64,000 nt of DNA from CBDCFL01 sp965216135 (GCA_965216135.1 CBDCFL010000022.1:248001-312000); one strand, 5' to 3'. Positions 34,524 through 44,365 are shown, numbered from the stretch's first letter. Notes: generated by a model from the letters alone, not told the origin. Made by a program: numbers and translations.

Positions 34524-36416
34524 TCAAAGTGCCAGTTCAAACCACGCCAGCCCCGGATTTGGGTGCTCCTTGTCACTGCGCTGGATGACCGCATGTCCAA
34601 TTGCCGCGACCTGCAGTGCGTCTGGCACAGCCTCGATCAACACGCGTGTTCCAGGCATCGGACCAAATCGCCAGGAATTTGCGGGGGCGTGATCGTAGAC
34701 GCCACCGGCTGCCAGGAAATCTTCGACAATGCGCCGCATATCGGTTGGCGATGGCAGCAGCGGCGGGGTATTGGCGCCCCAATAATTGCCGCCGCCACCA
34801 GTGCGGAACGAATTGGTAGCCAGCAGAAACCTGTCTTCACTGCGTACGGGCAAACCGTTGTAGGTCATAGACCTGACACGACGCGTATCGCGATTGACCG
34901 GATCGGTGACAGCAGCAGCAAACCGTGGCGGTATGCTGAGATCAAACTCATAAGCCAGCCCGTCAATCATATCAAAACCGTGAATGGGATAATCGGGGCT
35001 GAGCAGCTTTTGGTCGGCCCGCCCCGGGATGATCCGGTTAAACAGCGACGCGGCGCGCTCAAGCCATTGTTGAAGGTCGCGGCCCGAGACCAGCAGCACG
35101 TCCAGCCGGTTTTGAAACGGATACAGGTCAAACAAATGCCGCAGAGACAGTTCGTCGGGGGCGATGTCGGTTTGCATACTGGCATCGCGCGGACCGGTGG
35201 CGCGAAACGGGGCGGATGCGGCAAGAACGGGCAGGTCAGGCAGATCGCCTTTGATGACAGGATCTGTCAGATACCAGCGCTTGGCGTCGCAGATTATCTG
35301 CACTGCGGTGGTCTTTTGAACCCCGGCAAAGTGGTTGTTGAGGCCGATCCGGGTGCGGCCAATGGGACGCGCGACATGGCGGCGGGTGGCGTCGTGCCAC
35401 GCCCGGGCCGTTTCAGCGAGCGCGCGATGGGTGGCCGGGCGCGCCGGGTCGGGCACATGTGCCGCGCTCACTAACTGGCTGCGGGTGTCCCGGATCGCCC
35501 AGCGGCCATCGTGGCGCGCAAGTTTCAGGTCGATCAGGCCCAGATAATTGCCCGCGTAACCCGGCTGAACCGCCGGTTTACCGTCAAGACAGCAAGCGGT
35601 GTCAGCCGGCGAAACGTGATTGGCGCAACCGGGTGGGAACTCACCGTGACTGTGCCCGGCAATGACAACGTCGATCCCGGCAAGACCGGCCAGCGCCAGC
35701 GCCGCATCTTCGGCATCATCGGCGGCATCCGGGGTGCCGATACCGGTATGGGCTAGCGCAATGACAAGATCGGGCTGATGCGCCTCAATCTCTGACAGAA
35801 CCTTGCGCGCCGCCGGCAACAGCCCCGGCACCAAGAAACCATCGCCCAGTTGATGCGCGTTCCATTTGGCCGTCTGCGGTGGCAGCACCCCGAATACCGC
35901 AATCTTGATCGGTGCGCTATCGCCTGTGCCGTTGCGCAAGTTCCGGTCCAGGATGACAAACCGGGCAAATGGCGATGGGTCATTGTCGTTTTGGTCACGG
36001 GGCCGCAGGCTGGCCGATACGATTGGAAAGTCGGCCTGCCTGCAGGCGTCCAGTGCAACCGGCAGTCCGAAGTCGAGATCGTGATTTCCCAGGGTCGCCG
36101 CGTCGTAGGCCAAAGCATTCATCGCCGCGATCATCGGGTGGGGCCCTGCGGGCGCATCGCTGGTGCGCGATGCCGCCAGATCGCCGAGTGGGGTGCCCTG
36201 CAATGTGTCGCCGTTGTCCAGCAGCAGGCAATTCGGGGCCGCATCGCGCAGAGCCGCAATCTCATCGGCAAGCCGGAAAAGACCCACACCCGCCTGATCC
36301 TGATCGCGAAAGTAATCATAGGCCATCAGATGCGCGTGCAAATCCGACGTGGCCAGAATGCGCAGATGCGACTCGGTTGCCTCCGGTGGGGACCAAATGG
36401 GGTCGTGCGCTGACAC
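34524..36416 (-). CDS. 5'-nucleotidase/2',3'-cyclic phosphodiesterase family protein
   Basis: A 630-residue protein with a calcineurin-like metallophosphoesterase domain (RILATSDLHAHLMAYDYF, LLLDNGDTLQGTPLGD, TLGNHDLDFG, VIAGHSHGEF) and a C-terminal 5'-nucleotidase domain (TGGGGNYWG contact loop). It resembles CpdB, the 2',3'-cyclic nucleotide 2'-phosphodiesterase/3'-nucleotidase. CpdB is normally periplasmic, but no signal peptide is visible here, so a cytosolic location or a misplaced start should be considered. It is divergent from nudC. Confidence 0.88.
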   Translation of the reverse strand: MSAHDPIWSPPEATESHLRILATSDLHAHLMAYDYFRDQDQAGVGLFRLADEIAALRDAAPNCLLLDNGDTLQGTPLGDLAASRTSDAPAGPHPMIAAMNALAYDAATLGNHDLDFGLPVALDACRQADFPIVSASLRPRDQNDNDPSPFARFVILDRNLRNGTGDSAPIKIAVFGVLPPQTAKWNAHQLGDGFLVPGLLPAARKVLSEIEAHQPDLVIALAHTGIGTPDAADDAEDAALALAGLAGIDVVIAGHSHGEFPPGCANHVSPADTACCLDGKPAVQPGYAGNYLGLIDLKLARHDGRWAIRDTRSQLVSAAHVPDPARPATHRALAETARAWHDATRRHVARPIGRTRIGLNNHFAGVQKTTAVQIICDAKRWYLTDPVIKGDLPDLPVLAASAPFRATGPRDASMQTDIAPDELSLRHLFDLYPFQNRLDVLLVSGRDLQQWLERAASLFNRIIPGRADQKLLSPDYPIHGFDMIDGLAYEFDLSIPPRFAAAVTDPVNRDTRRVRSMTYNGLPVRSEDRFLLATNSFRTGGGGNYWGANTPPLLPSPTDMRRIVEDFLAAGGVYDHAPANSWRFGPMPGTRVLIEAVPDALQVAAIGHAVIQRSDKEHPNPGLAWFELAL

Positions 36417-36665
36417 GCTTGCTGTGACACCTCTCTATCGCATTGTTATTGGATAAAATATCGTCTCGCGCCGGGCGGCGCCAATTGGTGGCAGATGCTC
36501 TTGGCCAGCCGGGTTATTGCGACTTGCCAGGGTAAATTCCGAACAACACTGACGCTGTGTGTGCTAATTTGCAACCCCGGGTTGCAACTGGCTTGGCCAC
36601 GATAGGACTTTCGCCGCGCCACGGCTTTTGGCATTCAGACCATCAGGAGTAACAAGGCCAGCAAT
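36417..36665. other. Divergent intergenic region
   Basis: This 249-bp gap separates the starts of the phosphoesterase gene and nudC and should hold both promoters. No gene or clear operator is visible in it. Confidence 0.5.
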
Positions 36666-37640
36666 ATGCGCATCGCGGAACAAGTGACATTTGGCGGCAG
36701 CGGTCAACTGGACCGGCTGGTCGATGTGCGCCGCGACAGTGCTGCGGTTGATCGGCTGTGGGATGAAACGGACGCAAGAGCGCTGGTTTTCTGGCGCGGC
36801 AAAGTGCTGGTTGAGGAGGCGGCCGAGGGCGGTGTGTCGCTGGCGCTGGTGCGGGCCGATCATGAGGTTCTGGCGGATGCTCGCGGCGCGCCTCTGCTGC
36901 TTGGTCGATCTGGCGGATCGGTGCGTTTTGCCGCGGACATATCTCGATGGGTTCCGGGCGATGCGCCAGCGACTCTGGCTGGCTTTGACGACCCGTCCCG
37001 GCGACACCATCCGGCATTGCCCAATAGCTTTGGTTTCGCCGGGCTGCGCAACATCATGACCTTGTTGCCGCCCGCAGATGCGGAATTGGCGGTGATGGCC
37101 AAAGCGATCCTCGGATGGCACGAAACGCATCAGTTCTGCGCCAATTGCGGGGCCAAAACGGCTGTGTCGGTGGCCGGATGGCAGCGCAATTGTGCGGCTT
37201 GCGGGCGGCAGCATTTTCCGCGCACCGATCCGGTGGTGATCATGCTGATCACGCATGGACACGATCTGCTGATCGGTAGATCGCCGAACTGGCCCGATGG
37301 GGTGTATTCGCTGCTGGCCGGTTTCATGGAGCCGGGCGAAACCATCGAGGCGGCGGTGCGCCGTGAGACGATGGAAGAAGCCGGCATCGCGGTGGGCAAG
37401 GTTGCTTATCTTGCCAGCCAGCCCTGGCCGTTTGCCGCATCGCTGATGCTGGGATGCCACGGGCGGGCGCTGAACCCCGACATCACCCTCGATCCGGCAG
37501 AACTGGACGATGCGATGTGGATTTCGCGCGGCGATTTGGCGGATGTCTATGCAGGCACGTCCACACGCGTCAAAGCTGCGCGCAAGGGTTCAATTGCACG
37601 GTTTTTGATGCAAAACTGGCTTGCGGACAGGTTGGATTGA
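36666..37640 (+). CDS. nudC: NAD(+) diphosphatase
   Basis: A 324-residue Nudix enzyme that splits NADH to NMNH and AMP and can remove NAD caps from RNA. The zinc ribbon FCANCG...CAACGRQHFPRTDP is followed by the Nudix box GFMEPGETIEAAVRRETMEE and then the NADH-specific SQPWPF motif. All catalytic residues are present and the length is typical. It begins at an ATG with no strong ribosome site (ggccagcaatATG). An SRPBCC gene follows 30 bp downstream. Confidence 0.94.
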   Translation: MRIAEQVTFGGSGQLDRLVDVRRDSAAVDRLWDETDARALVFWRGKVLVEEAAEGGVSLALVRADHEVLADARGAPLLLGRSGGSVRFAADISRWVPGDAPATLAGFDDPSRRHHPALPNSFGFAGLRNIMTLLPPADAELAVMAKAILGWHETHQFCANCGAKTAVSVAGWQRNCAACGRQHFPRTDPVVIMLITHGHDLLIGRSPNWPDGVYSLLAGFMEPGETIEAAVRRETMEEAGIAVGKVAYLASQPWPFAASLMLGCHGRALNPDITLDPAELDDAMWISRGDLADVYAGTSTRVKAARKGSIARFLMQNWLADRLD

Positions 37641-37922
37641 CGGCTAAACCGGCGCGAAACAGCATCGGTAATGAAGTTTTCAAATCGCCAGGACATAGAT
37701 GCGCCAATTGCGCTAGTCTTTGAAAACGCACCAGATTTTCCGCGCTTTGAAAAACAGGCGCGCCGACGCGGCGCGGATGTAAGGCGTCTGGATAAGTTGG
37801 CCGAGCCGGCAATTGGCGTGCGCTGGGTCGCTTCTTTTTCATTTCGCGGCAAGCTGCGCCGCGTGCAGGCAGAACTGGCCGCGATTGCACCGCCCGAACG
37901 CCTGCGCCTAACTTCGGTTTCA

Positions 37923-39084
37923 TACCAACGGCATCAATTTCTGACTCTGTGGGGATTCCCAAATCGGTTTTGATCTGATTCAAGGTTGGCAAAGGAGGAT
38001 CGCCATGCCAGCCAGTGTTCCGCTTCGTCGCGACTTTGATGCCCGCCACCTTCGTAAACTCGCCAGCCGTTGCAAGGATGCCCGGCAGAGCCGCCGTCTG
38101 TTGTCTCTTGCGGCGGTCTACGATGGCATGCGCCGTGGAGAGGCCGCAAGGATCGGTGGGATGGATCGCCAAACCCTGCGGGACTGGGTTCACCGGTTCA
38201 ACGAAGAGGGACCGGATGGCCTCACCAACCGCAAGGGCGCGGGCCGGACGCGCTACCTGAGCGATGTCCAGATGAAAGAACTTGGCGAGATTGTCGAGAC
38301 CGGCCCCGATCCGGCGGTGGACGGGGTTGTCCGCTGGCGGCGGATCGACCTGAAGCGGGTGATCGAGGCGCGCTTTGGCGTCATCTATTCCGAGCGCGGG
38401 ATATCCAGACTGCTTGGCGAACTGGGCTTTGCCCATATCAGCGCCCGCCCGCAGCATCCCAGGCAGGATAAGCGGATCATCGAGGCGTTTAAAAAAAACT
38501 TCGCCGACACGCTCCAGGTGCATATAGCTGACCTGCCAGCGGGAACGCCGGTGGAGATCTGGTTCCAGGACGAAGCACGCCTTGGCCAGAAGAATGGCCT
38601 GACGCGCCTGTGGGCGAGAAAGGGCACGCGCCCCCGCCAGCCGGCCGATCAGCGCTATCACAACGCCTATCTGTTCGGCGCCATCTGTCCGGCTCACGGC
38701 AAGGGGGCGGCGCTCATGCTGCCTTGGGCGGACGCGCAAGCCATGCAGATGCATCTCGACGAGATCAGCCGCCACGTCGCCCGAAAGGCCCATGCGGTTG
38801 TGCTGATGGATCGGGCCGGATGGCACACCACCGGCAAACTCAAAGTCCCGAAGAACCTCACCATCATCCTGCTGCCATCGCGCGCTCCGGAACTGAACCC
38901 GGTGGAAAATATCTGGCAGTACTTGCGCGCCAATTGGCTCTCCAACCGCGTGTTCGAAGACTACAATGCCATCGTCGATGCTGGATGCGAAGCTTGGAAC
39001 AAGCTCATCGCACAGCCCGAAACCATCACATCAATCGGAATGCGAAAATGGGCCCATATCGGTCAATGTTAAATGCCGCTGGTA
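37923..39084 (+). mobile_element. IS630-like element, subgroup A, complete
   Basis: A 1162-bp element with the left tip TACCAACGGCATC and a matching right tip GATGCCGCTGGTA-like end (ATGCCGCTGGTA). TCA lies outside both ends (37920-37922 and 39085-39087). It carries a single intact transposase. Other subgroup A pieces are at 18855-19043 and 63411-64000. Confidence 0.93.
38005..39072 (+). CDS. IS630-like transposase, subgroup A, intact
   Basis: A 355-residue transposase. Helix-turn-helix regions (ARIGGMDRQTLRDWVHRFNE, RWRRIDLKRVIEARFGVI) lead to a DDE domain with WFQDEARLGQKN, VLMDRAGWHTTG and RAPELNPVENIWQYL. The sequence TTTAAAAAAAAC (eight A, 38491-38498), between AF and NF, is conserved in all subgroups and is in frame here. 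It starts MPASVPLRRDFDARHL with AAAGGAGG upstream, so it should be well translated. It is the best candidate for the active source of the subgroup A copies. Confidence 0.93.
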   Translation: MPASVPLRRDFDARHLRKLASRCKDARQSRRLLSLAAVYDGMRRGEAARIGGMDRQTLRDWVHRFNEEGPDGLTNRKGAGRTRYLSDVQMKELGEIVETGPDPAVDGVVRWRRIDLKRVIEARFGVIYSERGISRLLGELGFAHISARPQHPRQDKRIIEAFKKNFADTLQVHIADLPAGTPVEIWFQDEARLGQKNGLTRLWARKGTRPRQPADQRYHNAYLFGAICPAHGKGAALMLPWADAQAMQMHLDEISRHVARKAHAVVLMDRAGWHTTGKLKVPKNLTIILLPSRAPELNPVENIWQYLRANWLSNRVFEDYNAIVDAGCEAWNKLIAQPETITSIGMRKWAHIGQC

Positions 39085-39450
39085 TCAGGTGGGGTGCGGG
39101 CAGATTTTGAGATCGAGCTTATGGCATTGTCGCACAACCGGACCCGCATCAGGGCCGGACTGGACCTGCGCCCGGTAACACTGGCCGCGCGTCTGCTGAT
39201 CCAGTCGCTCAAATTTGCCAAGAGCAATCTGGATCGCCGTTTTGCCGAGCGGATGGTTGAATTTGCCCGCGACGTGGAACTCAAATACGATCCGATGAAA
39301 GAAATGTACCGATAGCGCTGTGAGACTTGAGCATCCCCGTGGATCGGCTTGCCCGACTCACATTTCTGCAATCCACTTGAACCCCGGCGCGCAAACGGCG
39401 CACTATTACCTACAATCTAAACAGCATCGCCCAAGTCGGAAGGGAGGCTT

Positions 39451-42117
39451 GTGTTGAACAAATTTCTGCAATCGTTGGCGATATTTTTTGCGGCGATTCC
39501 AGATGCTTTGCGGCCCCACCGGGTTTGGATCGCAATTGCCTTCGTGGTGACCACGGCGTTTCTGGCCTTTGGTCTGACGAAATTTCAGCTTGATACCAGT
39601 TTTGATGCCTGGCTGTCTGACGAAGACCCGGCGGTTCGCGCGTTGGACAATTATCGCAGCCAGTTCGGCGGCGATGACGGGCTGTTTCTGGTCTATCGGG
39701 CGCTGGATGGCGATGTATTTTCCACCGCTTCGCTTGAGACCTTGCGCGCCTTGACCGCTGAGCTTGAGGATTGGCATCTGATCGATCCGCAGACGATCGG
39801 GATCAGCGCCGAAGACCTTGACAACATGGATCACGTCACCCGTGTGCAATCGCTAGCCAACATACGCTACCAGGTCAGTTTCGATGACACGCTGGAAAGC
39901 CGTCTGCTTTTGCCGGAGGTCGGCGAGATAACCCGGTCAGTGGCCGATGAGACTCGCCTGATTGCCGAGGCCCAGCCTAACCTGAGGCTGTTGATGTTCT
40001 CGGATAATGCAGAGTTTGGCGCGATTGTGCTTTCGACGGATTTCGGTGCGATCCCGGTTGAGCAGGCGGGTGCAGGCGACGAGATCCCCGATTATGGGTC
40101 AGACGATCTCGATCTGGCGGCCAGTGACTTTGCGCTGGAGTTTGACGCAGATGCGGTCGAACAAACGGTTGAGTTTCAGGACACGCTGCCCAACACCTAC
40201 ATCGGCTTTATGGATGCGCTCAAAGCGATCTACGGCCAGCCGGCCTATTCAGACGTGTTTGAATTCTTCCCCATCGGCACCGCCGGGATGATGGATTTCT
40301 CGATGGAAACGCTGACCCAGGCGGGCATTCTGGTGATGATCTCAATGTCCATCATCATGCTGCTTTTGTACACGCTTTTTCACGCCGGATCGGCGGTAGT
40401 CTGGCCGGTTGTGGCGATCGCGTCGTCCTGTGTCTGGGTGTTTGGCGGCATGGCATGGCTGAACATCCCGTCCACGCAGCTGGTGTCGCTGACGGTGATG
40501 TTGGTTCTGGCGGTCGGAATTGCCGACTGCGTGCATGTGATGAGCGAATATCTGTTTTTCAAACGTGAGGGGCTGGATCATGCCCGCGCGCTCAGCCGGT
40601 CGTTTGAAAAAACCGGCGTGCCGATCCTACTGACCACGATCACCACGATGTCGGGCATGATGGCCATCGCTTTTGGCGGAGTCGGGCAGTTTGTCACGTT
40701 TGGGGTAACCTCGGCGCTGGGGGTGCTTGCCGCCTTTGTGTTTACGATCATCATCTTGCCGGTCCTGCTTGAGTTCTGGCACCCGCATCAGGCCGCGTCG
40801 GCCCCACGCACGGGTGGCCTCTGGCGGATTGCGCGTGTGGCTACCAGCCCGCTGCGTGTGATTGCATACATATCGGGGCGTCTGGGGGTGTCGTGGCTGC
40901 TAAGCGCCGTCTGGCTGCAGCCGCTTTTGGATCGGGTGCCGCAATTTGCCTTTCGCGTGCGCTATCCGATTGTGGTGATCTTCCTAGGCATATTCGTCAT
41001 CTGCGGATACGGCGCGACCCGCGTGACCATCGACAGCAATCTGGTAGAGCTGTTCAAGAAAGACACTCCCATCCGCACCGCCTATGAGATCGTCGATGAA
41101 CATATGGCGGGTACCGGCACGATGGAGGTGATGCTTGATTTCCAGCGCCCCGATGCGTTCGCCGATTATCGCGTATTGCAAGCCGTCGACCGGATGCAGG
41201 TGGATCTGAAAGACCGTTACGCCCGCTATGTCGTGCGCACGGCTTCGCTGGCCGATCTGGTCAAATCAACCAACCAGACGATGAACGATGACGATCCGGA
41301 TTTTCATACGATCCCAGACAATTCTCTGGCGGTTGCGCAGCTGTTGTTTCTGTTCAACTCATCCAATCCCGAGGACCGCCGCGGAATTGTGTCCGACGAT
41401 TATTCGCGCAGCCATGTGACGGTGCAATTGCGTAACGCAGGTAGCCACGAATACAGTATCTTCTTTGAAGACATAGAAGCGATCATCGCGGCGCATTTTG
41501 AAGAGATCGCGGCCGATTATCCGGGATTTGAGGTTGAACTGACCGGGTCTTTCGCGCTGATGATGCGCATGGCGGCGGTAATCTCGGCCAGTCAGGTCAG
41601 ATCACTGACGCTGGCGGTGATCATCATATCGTCGATCCTGATCCTGACGCTGGGCTCTCTTCAGGGTGGGCTGTTGGCGATCATACCCAACATGCTGCCA
41701 GCGGTGCTGGCCTTTGGGCTAATGGGGCTTTTGGGGATACCGCTGGATACTGACACACTGATGATCGCGCCGCTGATCATCGGTATAGCGGTTGACGACA
41801 CGATCCATTTCGTGACGCACTATCGCATGGCGCTGGCGCGCGGGCGATCTGCGACCGAAAGCCTGATCCAGACGGTCAAAGAGGTCGGTCAGGCGGTCAC
41901 GTTCACCTCGCTGGTGCTGGGTATCGCTTTCGCGATGCTGGTGTTTTCCAATTATCTGGGCATCGCCAAGGTCGGCACCTTCGGCTCGCTGGCGATTTTC
42001 GTGGCGTTGTTGTGCGACCTGTTGTTCCTGCCCGCGCTGATTTACATTTTCCAGCCCAAGTTCGGCGTCAAGGATGTCGGAGAGGCGCATTTCGGCGTGA
42101 AGGAGCCTGCGGAATGA
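39451..42117 (+). CDS. MMPL/RND superfamily transporter
   Basis: An 888-residue inner-membrane protein with two RND halves. Each half has one helix (IAIAFVVTTAFLAFGLTKF; IVVIFLGIFVICGYGATRV), a large periplasmic loop, and five clustered helices including the sterol-sensing-like motifs VLAVGIADCVHVMSEY and IGIAVDDTIHFVTHY. This layout fits MMPL proteins that move lipids across the inner membrane using the proton gradient. The start is GTG at 39451 after GGAGG. It overlaps the LolA-like gene by ATGA. The substrate is unknown, with a hydrophobic lipid likely. Confidence 0.9.
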   Translation: MLNKFLQSLAIFFAAIPDALRPHRVWIAIAFVVTTAFLAFGLTKFQLDTSFDAWLSDEDPAVRALDNYRSQFGGDDGLFLVYRALDGDVFSTASLETLRALTAELEDWHLIDPQTIGISAEDLDNMDHVTRVQSLANIRYQVSFDDTLESRLLLPEVGEITRSVADETRLIAEAQPNLRLLMFSDNAEFGAIVLSTDFGAIPVEQAGAGDEIPDYGSDDLDLAASDFALEFDADAVEQTVEFQDTLPNTYIGFMDALKAIYGQPAYSDVFEFFPIGTAGMMDFSMETLTQAGILVMISMSIIMLLLYTLFHAGSAVVWPVVAIASSCVWVFGGMAWLNIPSTQLVSLTVMLVLAVGIADCVHVMSEYLFFKREGLDHARALSRSFEKTGVPILLTTITTMSGMMAIAFGGVGQFVTFGVTSALGVLAAFVFTIIILPVLLEFWHPHQAASAPRTGGLWRIARVATSPLRVIAYISGRLGVSWLLSAVWLQPLLDRVPQFAFRVRYPIVVIFLGIFVICGYGATRVTIDSNLVELFKKDTPIRTAYEIVDEHMAGTGTMEVMLDFQRPDAFADYRVLQAVDRMQVDLKDRYARYVVRTASLADLVKSTNQTMNDDDPDFHTIPDNSLAVAQLLFLFNSSNPEDRRGIVSDDYSRSHVTVQLRNAGSHEYSIFFEDIEAIIAAHFEEIAADYPGFEVELTGSFALMMRMAAVISASQVRSLTLAVIIISSILILTLGSLQGGLLAIIPNMLPAVLAFGLMGLLGIPLDTDTLMIAPLIIGIAVDDTIHFVTHYRMALARGRSATESLIQTVKEVGQAVTFTSLVLGIAFAMLVFSNYLGIAKVGTFGSLAIFVALLCDLLFLPALIYIFQPKFGVKDVGEAHFGVKEPAE

Positions 42118-43004
42118 GACGTCTTTTGCACAATCCGGTTTTCGCCTCTCTGACCGTTCTGGCGCTTTCGGTGACCGCACTTCAGGCACAAAACGCCCGC
42201 GCGATCATGGATCAGGTCGATGAACAGCAGCGCCGGCAAAACAACAGCTCGTTTACTGTGATGCAGCTTTCAACCTGCAAATTCGGCATCTCCGGCGGCA
42301 AGGTTAAATGCACCCAGCGCCCGACGATCAAAAAACTGGAAAGTGCGTCAATCAATACCGGGCCCGGCGGCAAGGACAGCCAGTCGATCGCCATCGTTCT
42401 GGAACCCGCGTCCGAGCGGGGCATCGGCATGTTGAGCTATATCTACGACAGCCCGGCCAGGGATAACGAAACATGGCTTTATCTGTCTGCGCTCGGCAAG
42501 GTCAAACGCATCGTCGCGTCAAGCTCATCAGCCAACAGCGAGCCGGTCAGCCTGTTTGGCTCTGAATTTACCACCGAGGATCAGGAAACTGGCAAGCTCG
42601 ACGATTATACTTTCAAGCTGCTGGACACGGTGAGCTATCGGGGCCGCACCGCGTATGTCATCGAACAGCTGCCGACACCGGCTCGCGCGCGCAAGACCAG
42701 ATATGCACGAACGCTCGCCTGGATCGACACCGAGCGTTTCGTGCTTGTCAAGGCGGAAATGTACGACAAGCGCGGCACCGAGATCAGACGTCTGATCGCC
42801 GATAAAGTGCAGCGGGTGGGCGGCGTGTGGATCGCGCGGTCGATCACGATCATGAATTTGGTCTCGAACCGGCTGTCGAACATGGCAATGGGCGAAATAT
42901 ATTTCGGCGTGACAATTGACCCGGAACTGATGAGCCAGCGGGCGCTGACCGATAAGGCCTTTCGCGAGCGCCAACTGAGCGCGCTGAGGGAGCAGGCGGG
43001 GTGA
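42114..43004 (+). CDS. LolA-like outer-membrane lipoprotein-sorting family protein
   Basis: A 296-residue exported protein. The signal peptide is MRRLLHNPVFASLTVLALSV followed by TALQAQ, with cleavage after ALQA or nearby. The mature part resembles the LolA-like family found next to MMPL transporters (ETWLYLSALGKVKRIVASS, FTTEDQETGKLDDYTFKL). The fold carries hydrophobic cargo through the periplasm. The start overlaps the MMPL stop and has AAGGAG upstream. It is co-translated with the outer-membrane protein gene that follows (GTGA overlap). Confidence 0.88.
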   Translation: MRRLLHNPVFASLTVLALSVTALQAQNARAIMDQVDEQQRRQNNSSFTVMQLSTCKFGISGGKVKCTQRPTIKKLESASINTGPGGKDSQSIAIVLEPASERGIGMLSYIYDSPARDNETWLYLSALGKVKRIVASSSSANSEPVSLFGSEFTTEDQETGKLDDYTFKLLDTVSYRGRTAYVIEQLPTPARARKTRYARTLAWIDTERFVLVKAEMYDKRGTEIRRLIADKVQRVGGVWIARSITIMNLVSNRLSNMAMGEIYFGVTIDPELMSQRALTDKAFRERQLSALREQAG

Positions 43005-44284
43005 GCACTAGTTCCCGTGTTCTGGCCACCTGCTTGGGCCTGATCTTAACAACGACGGGTCTTGCAGCGCAGGAATTTGAGCTTGATCTTATGTTTGACG
43101 AAACCAGCCTGCTTGGGGATTTCGCCGATGAGCCGGCACTCGACGGGGAGCTGGTTCTTGATGAGACGCGGGTCGAAGAGGTGGTTGAAGCGGACCCAAC
43201 CGGCCCCGACTTCAAAGCGGCGTTGAGTTTCGGCGCGAGCACGTCGATGGGCGTGACGGCCGGGGTTTCGGCACTGACCGTGACGGCCTCTGACAGCCAC
43301 AACCTGGGCTCGTTTGGGTTTCTGGAATGGAGCGTCAGCCTGACAGCCGATGATGTGCTGGGAACGGCAGTTTTTTCCGCCGCATTGGATCAGCTGATTT
43401 TGCAGAACTCGGCGGGCGACATAAGCTGGCAAGTCGGGAAATTCCCCATCGGCTGGGGAGAGATCGAGGGCACCCCGGTTCTGGACGTTTTGAACGCCGG
43501 TCTGGATCTGTCGACCTTGGGCACAGCGACCGAGGATTTGCCGGGCCAATGGTTTGCGGCGACCGATTATTTCGGCGATGGCGTCACCTTGTCGGGCTTT
43601 GTCGGGCTGGTGCCGCAGGTGTCGCACAGTCTGACCCCCGCAACCAACGGTGCCTCAACCGAATTCGGGTTCAGGGCATCGCTGCCGATAGCACAAGGGC
43701 AGGTGTCGGCCTATGCCGCGCGCCTGCTGCCGCAATCCGGCGTGGTGAACATGACCGGCACGGCCTCCAGCGCCGAGCCCTTCACGCTTGTCGGAGTGTC
43801 GGCGCACAAGGCATTGGACGCGGTGCTGCTGGAATTTGATCTGGCGGCGAAATCCGGGTTGGAACGTGCTTCGGCCAGTGGTTTTTCCGGCCACGCCCGC
43901 CTCGATGCGGCGGTCGGGTTTGAATATGCGGCGTCCAACACCACGCAGGTGTCAGGCAATGTCATGGCCCAGTACTGGCTGGACGGCAGCGGGGCGTATT
44001 TCGACTATGGTCCGTCGGGCGCGGTTGCCGCGCCACAGACCGTGGCAACATATCAGGTCGCGGTGACCCGGACCTTTGCAGGTGCCGATGTGGATGTCTC
44101 GGTTTTCGCGGGCGGGGCACTTGACGGGCAAACGACCTTTGCCGCGGTGCAGGCCAACTGGAACGCGACCGACCGGCTGTTTTTTAACGCAACGATGTCT
44201 CAGCTTTGGGCGCAGCCGGGTTCGCTTTTGGCCGCGCTGAACGGAACCCAGAGCTTCGCAATCGAGGCGGGGAAATATTTTTGA
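43001..44284 (+). CDS. Outer-membrane beta-barrel protein, third gene of MMPL operon
   Basis: A 427-residue protein with a signal peptide (VLATCLGLILTTTGLAAQ) and alternating amphipathic strands throughout. It ends ...FAIEAGKYF; a terminal Phe is the usual signal for outer-membrane barrel assembly. An acidic segment (DFADEPALDGELVLDETRVE) follows the signal sequence. No named family is certain, though DUF1302-like proteins occur in similar operons. Its GTG start overlaps the LolA-like gene. Its position suggests the outer-membrane end of a lipid route. Confidence 0.72.
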   Translation: MSTSSRVLATCLGLILTTTGLAAQEFELDLMFDETSLLGDFADEPALDGELVLDETRVEEVVEADPTGPDFKAALSFGASTSMGVTAGVSALTVTASDSHNLGSFGFLEWSVSLTADDVLGTAVFSAALDQLILQNSAGDISWQVGKFPIGWGEIEGTPVLDVLNAGLDLSTLGTATEDLPGQWFAATDYFGDGVTLSGFVGLVPQVSHSLTPATNGASTEFGFRASLPIAQGQVSAYAARLLPQSGVVNMTGTASSAEPFTLVGVSAHKALDAVLLEFDLAAKSGLERASASGFSGHARLDAAVGFEYAASNTTQVSGNVMAQYWLDGSGAYFDYGPSGAVAAPQTVATYQVAVTRTFAGADVDVSVFAGGALDGQTTFAAVQANWNATDRLFFNATMSQLWAQPGSLLAALNGTQSFAIEAGKYF

Positions 44285-44365
44285 GCAACCACAGCCATTG
44301 TGTTTTGGGCCTGCCTGCTGCCAGATGTTTTTAGAAGATGTCGAGCGTCAGAGGGCCCGAGCGGG

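Larger units (their letters stand above)
37671..39315 (+). pseudogene. SRPBCC family protein, split by IS630-like element
   Basis: The 5' part (MKFSNRQDIDAPIALVFENA, FSFRGKLRRVQAEL, RLRLTSVS) stops at the element at 37923. The 3' part at 39085-39315 encodes GGVRADFEIELMALSHNRTR to VELKYDPMKEMYR. With one TCA kept the frame reads TSVSGGVRAD without a break, giving a protein of about 160 residues with an SRPBCC (Bet v 1-like) lipid- or ligand-binding fold. The insertion kills it. The host function is unknown. Confidence 0.85.

Noticed and set aside
34395..35474. 359-codon plus-strand frame
   Set aside because: It is antisense to the phosphoesterase gene and starts inside the SRP RNA; no family resemblance.
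36564..37460. 298-codon open frame on the minus strand
   Set aside because: It is antisense to nudC, whose zinc and Nudix motifs are clearly read on the other strand.
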